The position numbers were made by a program, and so were the translations under genes. The notes below the pieces were generated by a model. That model was given only the letters and a program-made list of their open reading frames with translations, did not search any database and was not told the DNA's origin. Source: Mansonella perstans (Eukaryota > Nematoda > Chromadorea > Rhabditida > Onchocercidae). From it: a stretch of 64,000 nucleotides of DNA. The stretch lies in the NCBI GenBank assembly GCA_037074765.1, contig JBAMDO010000077.1:62001-126000 (forward strand). The letters are read 5' to 3'. Shown here one piece after another: positions 40,001-55,056 of this stretch. The stretch's first letter is position 1, and each line of letters starts with the position of its first letter.

Positions 40001-43000
40001 TTATGTAGAATAGAATGAATGAAAAATGCAATGATTACTTAACCATATCGTCGTTACCTTGTCAAATATTCATTGATTAGTCCAATCCAAATTTGAAAAA
40101 ATGATGAATGATTTGGATGAATGAAAATATTGCTTATTACCAATTACCAGATTATTGTAACTGCTCGGTCATCCATTCCACTTTTTAATTACTTATATTA
40201 GACTTAATCTTGGGATTTGTCATTTGATTTTCCATTTAAATTACTTTTTTTGTTTGAGTTTCAGAGGTCTAGGACTTCTTACAGATGGTGTCATTGCCAC
40301 AACAAATCCGTTGGATGATATCAGCAATAACGATAATATAAGACCGTCGGCATGGATTGGATGGAATCAGCTGATAACCAGTAAAAATTACAATGGAATT
40401 TTGTATTATTTAATAATACATGATTGATTACCAATTGTTTCTTAAAAAATCTGAAGATTTTGTAAATCAGAAGTCACTAAATATTTCTCACTCAAACACT
40501 GAGGGATCTCTACCAGCGATATTTTGATCAAATTCTGAAATGTAACTGTTAGAAGATTTGTTGTGCATATATGCATGAATCAATAACACATGCAAAAAAT
40601 GATTCATGAGCTTTTTTGAATTCAGATGGTTCAGTGGAGATTGTTTTTGAATTTTCCGACATTCGAAAATTCACATATCTCGAAATTTGGGCCTACGGAA
40701 CATCACTGCGTACGATGGAAATATTTTTTAGCAGTAATGGCAAAAAATTTGCGCTCGCATCACAAATTTCATCCATACAAGTAATATTATTTCATTTATT
40801 TAAAAAATTCTAAAGAAATTTAGTTTTCTTTTTTGTTCTATAATTTCCAGCGAAGGCTGTTGGATGCAGCACGAAATTTGCCAATACGAATACCGCTCCA
40901 TAATGCAACTGGACAAGCTTTAAAAATGAAGCTTAGCTATAAAGAGCAATGGCTCTTTCTCTCTGAAATATATTTCGCATCAAGTAAATTTTATTTTTTA
41001 AGTTAAAATTCTTTTTCTTTTTTTTTAGATCCAAAAAAACACATTTGCTGATCGATTTATTTGATCTGCTTATCCCATTATTTTATACTGGATCATTGAG
41101 CTGCTTTTTTCAACGAATTGTAGAATGCGCAATATTTTTCAATTGAATAATTCTTCCATAAATTAATTAAACTCCTCACATAATTTTAATCTAAAAACCT
41201 TTTTACGATATTCTTTTTTCACTGAAGATTTGAGAAAATCATTATGAATTTTTGTTTTTCATGCAGAAATGATTTTTTATAAAAAATTAGATTCTGATAC
41301 TTTCTCAGGTTAAAAGAATAAAGTTCAAGTTCTGTTTAATTTTTTTCTCCCTTCATTTAGACTTACAATAGCTAATTTTAATCTTTTCTTAAATTTTGCG
41401 AGAAAAAATTATCCTCGATTTATTGCACCATTTAGATTGTAATAAGTCTTTTTCAAAAAAAAAAATTGAAATAAATTTGAAGGAAATTACTTCAGGCACT
41501 GTTAGAAAAGCGACCATATCGACACAATTTCTTACTACTATAGCAGCTACTACTACCGCTGTCATCAGCAGTTCTTTCCCTGGTTTGGAAATATCTCTTC
41601 TCTTTCTTTCGTTTCCCTTGCAAATATCACTTTTAATAGAAGGCATTTTTTGCATTTTCAATATTAAATTTATTGATTTGCATATTTATAAATGCCACTC
41701 CCTAATTGTTTGCTTTTACAGTCAAACAATTACCAATTTATTTTAGCTTTTAATATAATTTTTAGGAACGCTCAATGCAACTTTGTCAACAGCAGTAGAG
41801 GATTCCGCACGCATATTTCTGGCCATTTATTTCATTGGTAAGTAAATCTCGAACTAAAATGCATCATATGATGCTTAGTTAGTTTAGTTGATTTATACTT
41901 AATGATCCATTGTCGTCAATATTGCACCATCCAGAATTTCTTGTTTTGGAAATGAATCCATAATTTTTGAACAAGTTTTAATTAAATAATATCCAACATA
42001 CATTTACATAGTTAAATCTTTTTTTTAAAATCTCTTTAGTGACATTTTAAGTCTTCTTAAGTAATATCCAACGAGATACAGCGTTATGTTCCTCTCATAT
42101 GCCAAATTAATGATGCAATCACTTTGTCATTTCGGACAACAGCTTATTATTATACAGTTGTGACATTCTTTTTCATGAGCAGTTTAATTTTGTTCCATAA
42201 AGTAAATCGGTTTTTTGCAAAAAAGATGTGACAAGATAACATGATGAAATTTTTTACATTGGTAAGCTTATGTGAGTGAGTAAGCAAACATCAAACGATT
42301 CAAAGTTAAATCATCTGCAGGTTTGATAATTTTGTTCTTGCTCATAACTTGTGTACTCAGCGGCATTCTAATTTCACGACGCCGTGAACCAAATCCAAAA
42401 AGTTACAAAACTGAAAGAGCAAAAATTATGGTAACCAGTTTGGGTGAAAAAGGTTTTTGCACTAATTTCTACGATGCAAGTGACATCGAGTATCATCAAA
42501 TTCAAAACCATGGCTTCTATACTGATGAAAAGTAAGTCTTTGTGCAAAAATTGTTTTTCTTTTATTTTATGTGTGATTCATAATTAATAAATTAAGAATA
42601 AAGAAGTCTGAAATATCTCTTCTAAAAAAAGTAGGAATTTTCAAAAAATTCATAAATTTTCAGAAATTTAAAAGCATTAGATCAGAAATGCTTTAACAAA
42701 CCTTAAGTTTCAATTTTTCTTTATAAACTTTTAATTTAGCAATTGAAGTTTTACTTTTTTTATATGTTATATATATCATTCAATTTATTGCAAATTAATA
42801 TTGTTAGGAAACTCTCAACAATGGGTAAACGAATCAAGAAGTCTCCGTCTTGGTCCGATTTTCATTTTCCGCCTCCACCTCCAGGTTAATTTATTATAGA
42901 TTCATTTCAGTTAGTCGCAACATATGATTACCGTAACATATGGGAAGTTAAATGGAACATTACTTGAGATTTGGCATTTGAAGCCTCTCTTCGTTGCCAA

Positions 43001-46000
43001 CTCTTAGTTCTGTCACCTTATCTGTTGCGTTGCTAATAGTTCCTAAATTATTAAATAATTAAATGAAGAGATAAATTAACCAAATATTTAAAGTGGGTAA
43101 TAACAAAAATTTATAGATATGTATGGTATCAATGAATCAGAAACGATTGCACCATTACTGTTACCTAAAATTCCTGTATCGCCTATTATTCCCAATGTAC
43201 GAAGCGCAAGAAATGATCTAATGACGCCTAAAAAGCAAGTTTAATTTCATAAACTAACATTAATATGAGCATAAAAATTGGGCTAAGACGAAAGCTCTGC
43301 AATGCATTTTTTTTTAAGGTTCCAAAAATGGATAATTGAGTTCGAGTGAAGAAGTATACAAAAAGATATTCAAATGCCAAATTTGGAATAAAAAATTGAG
43401 TAATTAAATAAATTGGAAAGTAATCAGAATAAATAAATAAATGAGCATAATGTCAGCCAAGTTCTTTCCTTGTTTTTTTTTTTTTTTTTAGGGGATTTTA
43501 TCAAACAATTTCATTTTCATTCCTGTTGAAAGTAGAATATTTTACAGGACCGGCAATGGTGATAGTTTACACTATGCTACTGCAGCTGTTCGGATTTCCA
43601 ATATGTATGTTTAATAGCTTTCTTTAAAATTTTTCCCTTCTGTTAATGCTTTATCGAAGAAATCATATCTATCATTCCGAAATTTTGATTAAAAAAGATT
43701 TTTTTTTCATAAAATAAAAGATTTTTAGCAAAGTGAAACGGCGAATTGAGAAATTCAATATAGATCAGGTTGTATTTGGCTCTGAACTAGGCCGTGGAAG
43801 GTTTACGGTGATTCGATCATGTTGCATTGATGGCAATAACTATGCTGCAAAGATTATAACAGATAGAAATAAGCAAACTATGTAATCCTTGCAATTAATA
43901 CCTAACAGTAAATTAATCAATGAATTGTTCCTTTTTTGATTAGTAAATCTGAAAATGCTAAATAAAGGATAGAGAAATTCAAGCAAAACTATGCCTTTCT
44001 GAAAAGTACATAACCTAGCTGGAAGAAATATAAGTTAAACTTTATATCAACAAGAAATTTTACAATGGTGATAGAAGTGGAAGGGAAAATGAATGTTCAA
44101 GTGTATTTCAGAAAGGAAAGTTCCATTAACCTTCAGTCTGACCTTAAAAAAGAATAGTTTTTTGATTATTCAAAAACAAATTTTCTGTTTTTCAAATTCT
44201 CTAAAGCAGAAATGAGAAATTGTTGCTGAAAAGAATCTAATAGTACCTGTTAATGAAAATTTAATTATTCAACAGATTAGTCGCATAATTTCGATATCCT
44301 TTCATCAAATTGAAAATTTAGGAGTGTCTTCAACGACGAAGTGAAGATATTATCGGAAATTGATCATGAAAATCTCATTATGGTTAGCATTTTTTTAACA
44401 AATGCCTCTTTGTCGCATCCATTCGATGACATTTTGCTTTTGGTACCTGGGAATGAATAATTTCAGCTGCTTGAAGTTTTCAGTAATATATCGCACAATG
44501 TTTTTAAATGTCCGGTTTCAGTCGCCTAAATATCAACATAGAATATTGAGGACAATTTCTGAATAACTGAAGAAAACTAATAATCGGTCTCATTAATTAA
44601 AAAATGAAATTTGTAGCTTTACGGTATCGATGATAACTCAACAATGTATCTTGAATTAGCGCTATACGGGAACGTGCGGCAATATTTAGCTTCTAAGCCT
44701 GAAGCCAAGTTTGAATTTGATCACTTTCAACTTTTTTTCAATGAAAGAAGCCTCTGTTAATAGTTTCTTATCTATTTCATTATATTCTAGCTTTGGATTT
44801 TACTAATTTAATTTCTATATTTACTCACAAATGTTTATATTTTTTAGCTTTTTAAACGTGTTACAACTGGTGGTAGAAATAGCCGCTGGGATGAAATATT
44901 TGGAGCAAAAGAAAATTGTCCACGGACATTTGTCACCTCAATGCATTCTGATTGATCAGAAGAAAACGATTAAAATTACATCACCACGAGGGCATCTTCA
45001 CCACGCTCAACTTCGTTATAGTGCTCCAGAATCCGTTATTGCTGTTTGTTCAACTTTTGATCATATTTTAATTGATTAAATTTTAATAGGTAATGAAGTG
45101 ATTGAAATCTGTAGAAAAATAACAGTTATTATTCTAGCATTCACAGTATTGAATAAGGTCTTAATTGTCAACCAATAAAATTTTTTTTTTTTTCTTATAA
45201 CTCAGGGACAATACCTTGTCTCTCTCTCCTATAGGTTACTCAAATGGAGTTATGAAGCCTTTTTCAGTGAGAAAAAGTCATTGATCTAAAAAGTTCTATT
45301 CGACCTGAACCGACACTACAAAAAAAACGTTTATCAACAAACATAAAACTAAAAATGCCTCACTAATATTTATGTGCTTTTTGACGAGGCTATTGAAATT
45401 GAATTATTAGAATGAATGGAGCAATAAAAGCGATGTTTGGTCATTTGCGGTAACAGCTTGGGAAGTTTTCAACGAATGTGAGATGATACCATTTGCTGAA
45501 TTGACAAATGCTCAATTGCTTGAGAATGCTGAACATATCTATAGTGGACATGATGCGGTTGGTTTCTTGAAGTATTTATGTTTAATTCCAGAATTTCAAA
45601 CTTAATAGTAGGTCAACTTATTCATTTAAATTGCAACGATGAGAATACAAGAATTCCTTTACTTACAATTTATTACAAAGCGCCCGAATAGATCGGAGTT
45701 AACTGATTTAACTGTAATTTTGGTATTGTTTAATGTTTAGATGTCATTTCACCACCATTCTTCAAATATTTATTTACGAAATGTTTTTATAAGACTCTGA
45801 ATTATAACTTGTTTGTACTATTATTTTCCCAAAAATTCGTGCTTAGCACTAATTACATTAATTTAAATTTACTTCAAACATCACCAGTCATTGTATCTTA
45901 TCAGATTTCTCACTGTAGTATAATTTTCACTCCAGAAAAAATAAATTTTTAAACATTTTATCACTCCACTAGTGAGCCAAAACTATTCAATCACAAAGTA

Positions 46001-46923
46001 ATTTACTGAAAAGTAGTTGCAACTGAAAAATTGTTTATTATTACATTTATCTTGACTTTTTTCTGACATTGGGACAAAATTATTCTCAAAGCAATAAAAA
46101 ATGAAGTGTTAAAAAGATAATTAATAATGAATGAAAGTTACAAAAATCACTGAACGAAAGCCATCAGGAAGTTTTGAGTATTAGACTTTTGAAATACTTT
46201 CTCTTACATGGTTATACCAATTTAATTGGAAAATATAGCATCACAAGTTTATCATTAGTTAAGAAAATCGAACTATCTCGTTCGGGAGAAAAGTTTAAAT
46301 AACATTTCTGCAAAATTACATTTAAATGCCTGCAATAAAAAAAAAATTTTTTTGTGAATTATTGCGCATATTCCATTTAATTTATTTGTTATTAAAGTAG
46401 CAGAAATGAGGGGAATATAAGTGGAATTTTTTCATAAAATATTTTTTAATGCTTTTCTTGAAAATGAAATTTTAACTGGGTTGAAAAAAATTTCTGTGAT
46501 GTATCAGTGATATAAAAATATTCATGGTAACATCGTCCGAGAATTAATTGTAACGATCAAATCAAACAAAAAACTACATTGTTTGTCAGCTAATGATTCG
46601 TGATAATAAAATTAAATTGTGTAAAAGAAACTTGTTTTTTGTTTGACAAAAAAGTTAAATTGTTCGAGAAAAAATTAGCTAATGAAATTGAACTGTTGAA
46701 AAAAATTTTCAGAAATTTTTTTTCGGAATTGATTGTTATACTTTAGATATACCTGGAGCTCCCTGTACATTTACCTCAACAGATATCGAATCTCATAGGG
46801 GAATGCTGGCAAAGGATATCGAGTAATCGACCAACTTTTCTTGAAATTCATTACATTCTATCGATGAAACATTCGGGTTTACCTCTTCTTGAAAACGGTT
46901 CATCCTCTTTTCTTGTTACGTAA
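37069..46923 (+). CDS. ddr: Discoidin-domain receptor (DDR) with degenerate, probably inactive kinase domain; 5' end missing
   Basis: Single-pass collagen receptor family. Exons seen: 37069-37177, 38067-38142, 38872-39172, 39496-39610, 40265-40380, 40626-40780, 40851-40983, 41496-41582, 41766-41837, 42321-42531, 42808-42884, 43117-43234, 43548-43604, 43729-43881, 44322-44382, 44617-44708, 44848-45043, 45411-45557, 46747-46923; frame closes, 816 aa seen. Discoidin domain at about residues 2-162: ALGMENGDIEDSQLSAS, GAWCP, TQGRYGNGTGREY, MCLRVEFYGC, with the four expected cysteines. Discoidin-like domain ~165-335: SYD block, GLGLLTDGV, NGSVEIVFEF, FLSEIYF. Thr-rich stalk; transmembrane helix ~380-405 (IYFIGLIILFLLITCVLSGI) followed by RRR; juxtamembrane part with FPPPPPG. 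Kinase-like domain ~555-800: LGRGRFTV, YAAKI (Lys kept), NDEVKIL (Glu kept), SDVWSFAVTAWEVF, CWQRISSNRPTF. However HRD is HGH (44921-44929), the loop Asn is Cys, DFG is Ser-Pro-Arg (44981-44989) and the activation loop is short with no paired tyrosines. Signal-peptide exon not found. Confidence 0.88.
43235..43547 (+). other. GC-AG intron in the DDR gene
   Basis: The exon ending at 43234 (CCT AAA AA) is followed by GCAAGT, not GT; the downstream acceptor is TTTTACAG at 43547. Only this GC donor keeps the frame: using the nearby GT (after CAA) would bring an immediate in-frame TGA in the next exon. AA|GCAAGT matches the usual strong context of GC donors. Confidence 0.7.
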
Positions 46924-46930
46924 TGCTTTT

Positions 46931-46936
46931 AATAAA
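46931..46936 (+). other. Possible poly(A) signal of the DDR gene
   Basis: AATAAA seven bases after the TAA at 46921-46923. If used, the 3' UTR is very short. Confidence 0.45.
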
Positions 46937-50414
<3,478 letters not shown>

Positions 50415-50680
50415 AACACGGAGAGTGCAGAGAGTGCAACACAAGGGCTGCAGCAACAGCAGCACTGCCACGGCAACAGCAACGATATGTTGACGTACGC
50501 TGCGTTGCGGACACGCGCGCGCACGCCCCACCCGACAGCATCACAACTATCTTCACCAGCATCCGCGACGGCAGTGGCACTGACAGCAGCACAGCACGAG
50601 AAGAGGCCTCTGTTTTACAATCCTCAACGTCCTATTACGAGTTTAGCCGACCTGTAATACTATTGCTATATAATTTTTTG
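50415..50680 (+). promoter_or_regulatory. GC/CpG-rich block, probable promoter and non-coding first exon of the GMEB gene
   Basis: From about 50415 to 50620 base composition switches to GC-rich with many CpGs (for example GGACACGCGCGCGCACGCCC) and CAG/CAA triplets. At 50681 there is a consensus donor (TTTTTTG|GTAAGTATAG), and at 51499-51500 an acceptor (TTCTTTCCAAG) lies 20 bases before the GMEB start codon. An 820-base 5' UTR intron between them is the simplest reading. No open frame continues across, so the exon would be untranslated. Confidence 0.45.
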
Positions 50681-51520
50681 GTAAGTATAGACTGTTTTTC
50701 TTCATTAACCTCACTCATCTTACACATTCTTTTCAACTTTTTACTCGTTTAGGCGTAATTTTGGCAAATATTACACGTACGTGTGTAAGCGGAATGTTTT
50801 CATAGATATATATTTCACTAATAGATGAAAAAGCAAACGTGTAGTAAGTATCGAATCAATTCGGCTCCATGCCATTTAAAAAACTAAGAGATATGTTTTG
50901 ATAAGCGTGACATCACTAGTTATTTCATCAACCGAAAGGATGAGAGGTTTATCAGAGCTTGCTCCAATCTCAGGCGGGCGCTTCTGGAATATTCCAATCG
51001 TAAATTGTATAATCTAAGTGATCGCTCGTTTGGTCTACCTTTTACAATCGTAACGTAATTGACAAGCAATTAAAAAGTCGTGCGCTCCATGTATAGTCCA
51101 TCCATCATGAACATACATCTTTCATCCATTTTGCGCCAAATTTTAAATCTTAATTGACAGATCATCCAACTTCTCTACATATATCATCTCTTGAACTTGT
51201 TATGATACCATTGGATTCTCTAATTATATTACTTATCATTTTACATATACAAGATATGCTTACGTGTGATTCGACAACTTTTAATAAATTATACGTGACT
51301 TCCTGTACCATTATACATTTGGTCAAACTGCTTTGGTTAAAGTAATCTAATTTTAATCAGTCGACATTTTGTTTTTTGCTGTTAATTGAGGAGAATAACA
51401 CCATTGCTGTGTGTATTATTTTGGGTCATATAAAGATGCAAAAATTGGGAAAGATTTGGAAGTAAGTAAAAATTCTAAATTATAGGTTATTCTTTCCAAG
51501 GTTTGTGAAACTCATTAAAT

Positions 51521-54500
51521 ATGTCAATCAATGGAGCGGATGATGGTGGAAGTACCACACCAGTAGATCTCAAAGCACCTATTTTAGAGGTTCGTTTAAA
51601 ATAAGCTGTTAGAAAATGTTGGAAATATTTTCCAATCACATCGGTGTTTCGAAAAAGAACCATTTCTTGTATATGAATTTTCGTTTTATTGGAGGATGTT
51701 TTATGATTTAATGAGCCTCTTAAAATCTTAAATTTTTATTCACAGTTTATTTCTGAATAAGAGTGAATTTCATATGTTTTTGGATTTCTAAGCTTTCTTT
51801 TCTTATTTGATAACATTGAAACACAACTTTTTATGCGATTTCATGCATCTTCAACGATGGGAAACGAAAGCTATATAGAAGCGCTATGCTTTAAAACTTT
51901 GGGAGTTATTTCTCATTAATTTTCAAAAATTTTTAGGTAAGATGTGGACACTTAGTGGCTCGTTTGCATACGGAAAAGTTCGTCTGCCCGGGGATACATC
52001 AACCATGCATTGAGCTGGATGGTTTGTTTTTCTTTTTTTTTATTTAAGGCAGTCGTGTCGCCATAATTACGCAGACTTGTTATCGTTAATCTGCAGTGTA
52101 CGCCTGTGAGCAATCACATTTTTATAACTGGAATTTTTATTTTGCTAATCGAACATTTCTAGTAAACATTGTATAGTTCTTTAAGAAATAAATCAGTTGG
52201 GCAGATTGTTCTGCGTAGTGAAATCAATTGTCCAGATTGTTCTTCGACTAACAGCGGTTTTGTGTACTACCCTCTGAATTTTTAATGTCTTGAATATAAT
52301 ACAATTCTCTTCATATGATTTAGTGCATTCCAGTGTGATAGTGAATATTACATCATTTCGTTATTCAAAGGCCCTTTTGTCCATTTCAAGACAATTATTA
52401 CAAGTATTTGATTACCTAAACACAGCTGTTCTTTCTGTCTTGTATTTTGGTTTCAAGCATTCGGCATTAGTCATATGTTCTTTTATGATTTTGCGGCTTA
52501 TTTAGGTGAATTAATCAGTCCCAAAGAATTTACAATACGTGCTAATAAAGATAAACAAAAAGATTGGAAAGGGAGCATCCGTATTGGAAAATCAAATATG
52601 AGGTATTTCAACTCTTCGTATTCTAAAAGTTTAAAGAAAATATTTGCGCCTTACTGTGAGTGATACTGCACACACGATGTGCAGACAAAATTTATTTTTG
52701 AAAAAGAAAGTGAGTAGTCGCAGTAATTTATGGAGGAGGAAGTATGGTGGTGCTTATACTTTCTCTTTGATTAGCTGGAGCAGCTTTGTATATTGCTTTA
52801 TATTAATTTGTTTCTGTATGTGATCAGTGCGGAAGATGTTTAAGAAAATTCCGCTGATGGTGTTATTGCATCTAGCGCTGCTTTTGTCAATTTCGGGTGT
52901 AGTGCCTTTATAGTCGAAATAGAATAGCTTGTGAGTTCTAATTTCAAAATTATAGATAAAACTTGATTGAGGAAATTAAATTTTTTAAAGCGATTTCCGT
53001 GTTTTTTTACATAGCACAGTTTTTTAGAGCATTAATGGAAATGAAAAGCCTTGACTTTTATAATCACGAGAATTACTGCAGCGCCAAATGTCAGTCACGA
53101 AATTTTATGTCGTTTAAAAATCATCTTACGGAAGCCTATTTAAACGCTGATTTGCTTTATGGAGCAACGTCTTCCTCATTTGATGATGATAAGAAAGGTG
53201 GCATCATGAGGTGATTCTCTCATTTCATTTTTTTAAGGCATATGCTAGTTTCGCAAATGAATGGCTTTAAGGAAAATATCTTAGGGTCGGTTGGTATGGT
53301 GTGATTTTGGAATTGTTTTAAGCGGGTTTGGAAGACATGCACAATTTGATGGTTTTGGTAGGATTTCTTATATTAATGTTTTGCAGCCTTTATTCACAAG
53401 TGAATGAACGAAGTAATTCGGTTGTTAATGGTGGGTTTTTTCGTTATGTCTTTTATTTCGTCATGGTTGTTGATTATTTGACATTTAGTGAATATAGTTT
53501 TTCAAACTCCGGAATTCCATTAAATGCCAATATTTAGCTATGTATGATTTTTTAAATCGGTGAACTGCTTTTCTTTATGTTTTAATTATTCTATTTGCAG
53601 CAATTATGTCAACGTTTATGAAGGGTCAGAAATTCGATGAAGATCTGATGCCGGCTGAAGAAGATACAGCAGGTTCAAGCAACAGTGCCATAATGGTGAT
53701 GAAAAACCGTATGTGTTAATTCATTAAGAAAATTTTTTGTTGACTAATTGTTAGATCTAAATTGTTTCTTGTTTTTTTTTTTTGTTTGATTTATTTCTCA
53801 CAAACAATTGTTCTCTGATCTTGCAAGCAAACCATTCGGTATCATGGGCATATGCTCTGAAAACTGTTGCCAATATCAAACTGAATTTGTGCTTAAGAGA
53901 AATTTTGTTATTAAACTTTCAAAAAGAGGAAAGCAGTTTTGTTTGCATAATGATCTCAATAAGGTATAGTGCATATTGTTTCAATATGCTTGCCGTATGA
54001 AAGAAGTGAAGAAATCAGGTTTTTTTGTTTTGAAGAGTATTGCTGCTATTGAAATGGAATAAGCATTTTCTCAAGTGCTTACGCTATATATTTTAGAGCC
54101 AATTAAATTCTGGGCAGGGATGGATGAAATGGGACTTCTAAGTGACTTGACAGATGTTATGATCACTTCTATGGAGCATCTTCGTCGCCTTGCCCTAATG
54201 GGACCCTCACAAAGGGATGCAGGTAAGCTAGTCATCACTTTATTAATTGCATTACAAATGGCAGTGTTTCAGAGCAAAACACTTGCACTGGTTTCGAGCA
54301 GAGCAAAGCTTTCCCACTTGTTCTGTTAGAAATTGTGCTATAAAATTTTGATTTTCGCACTTTTCATGCTGTTTAATCACAGAGCAGAGTGTTCTTACAT
54401 TATCGTACAGTTAAAATATTTTCCAGCAGCATAATTTGAATTTTTCGCGCTTCAAAAATATTTTTTTGCTTCAGTTGCTGAGAGATTGACTCGGGTTGCT

Positions 54501-55056
54501 GGTGCACTGGATTTAGAAGAAACTATTGGTTCCAGGATACAGGCAGAACGGCTTAATTGCACTGTAGAAACAAGTTTGTTAAGCAACGAAATTCAAGGTA
54601 TGCAAGTTCCATTTTTTCAGTCTTGATTCTCGTTCTACTACATATCCGCGATTTTGGCCTTAAAACAACTCGCAGTGTCACGGGCATGTTTGAAAAAGTT
54701 TTAACGCTTGAAATTCATCTCAATCGAAAGGAAAATAAAAATGGAGTAGAAATTACACACAGCTGGTCAGTAATGAGATATCTCTAAATCACTATTAAGC
54801 AGAACTGCAAAAGAAAACCGAGGTGAGCTGGCGTAGGCTGGAGGAATCGCGACGGAAAGCATCGCGGATTGATGATTTGTTCTGCGAGGATTCCACACCA
54901 AGTGTGCCAGGAAAACGTCGAAGGCATTCTGCTGCAGTTCCTCCTGCATGTGTTCCAGCATCGTCGACAACACTTGCACCTACTTCCGTTACTGCAACTG
55001 CAACTGCAGCACCAATCGTGGACGAAAGTAACGGCTTATCAATGGTGGAACAGTGA
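51521..55056 (+). CDS. GMEB-like SAND-domain transcription factor
   Basis: Glucocorticoid modulatory element-binding proteins are nuclear factors that bind DNA through a SAND domain and dimerise by a C-terminal coiled coil. Exons: 51521-51589, 51937-52021, 52506-52602, 53028-53197, 53601-53708, 54097-54222, 54475-54597, 54800-55056; 344 aa with the frame closing. SAND domain at about residues 24-115: VRCGHLVARLHTEKFVCPGI, ISPKEF, the DNA-contacting KDWK motif and SIRIG, followed by the GMEB zinc-binding tail LDFYNHENYCSAKC. A GMEB-type helical segment follows (about 175-225: FWAGMDEMGLLSDLTDVM, ending QRDA), then a Glu/Arg-rich coiled region (about 220-290) and an Ala/Thr/Pro-rich tail. Within exon 4 the donor at 53198 (AAAG|GTGGCA) is weak, but the stronger one at 53211 breaks the frame; an extra small exon there cannot be excluded. 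C. elegans has several gmeb paralogues, so no number is assigned. Confidence 0.88.

Noticed and set aside
39173..40264. Direct splice from 39172 to 40267 in the DDR gene
   Set aside because: It is in frame only with a non-canonical inner AG and would delete the block between the two discoidin-type domains; exon 39496-39610 restores it with standard sites.
41389..41746. Full 116-codon frame around the DDR stalk exon
   Set aside because: Only 41496-41582 fits the splice phases; the rest is intron. The minus-strand frame there is a shadow.
53782..54000. Frame NHSVSWAYALKTVANIKLN as an extra GMEB exon
   Set aside because: Splicing 53708 directly to 54097 keeps phase and joins known GMEB blocks; this frame has no usable donor in phase.
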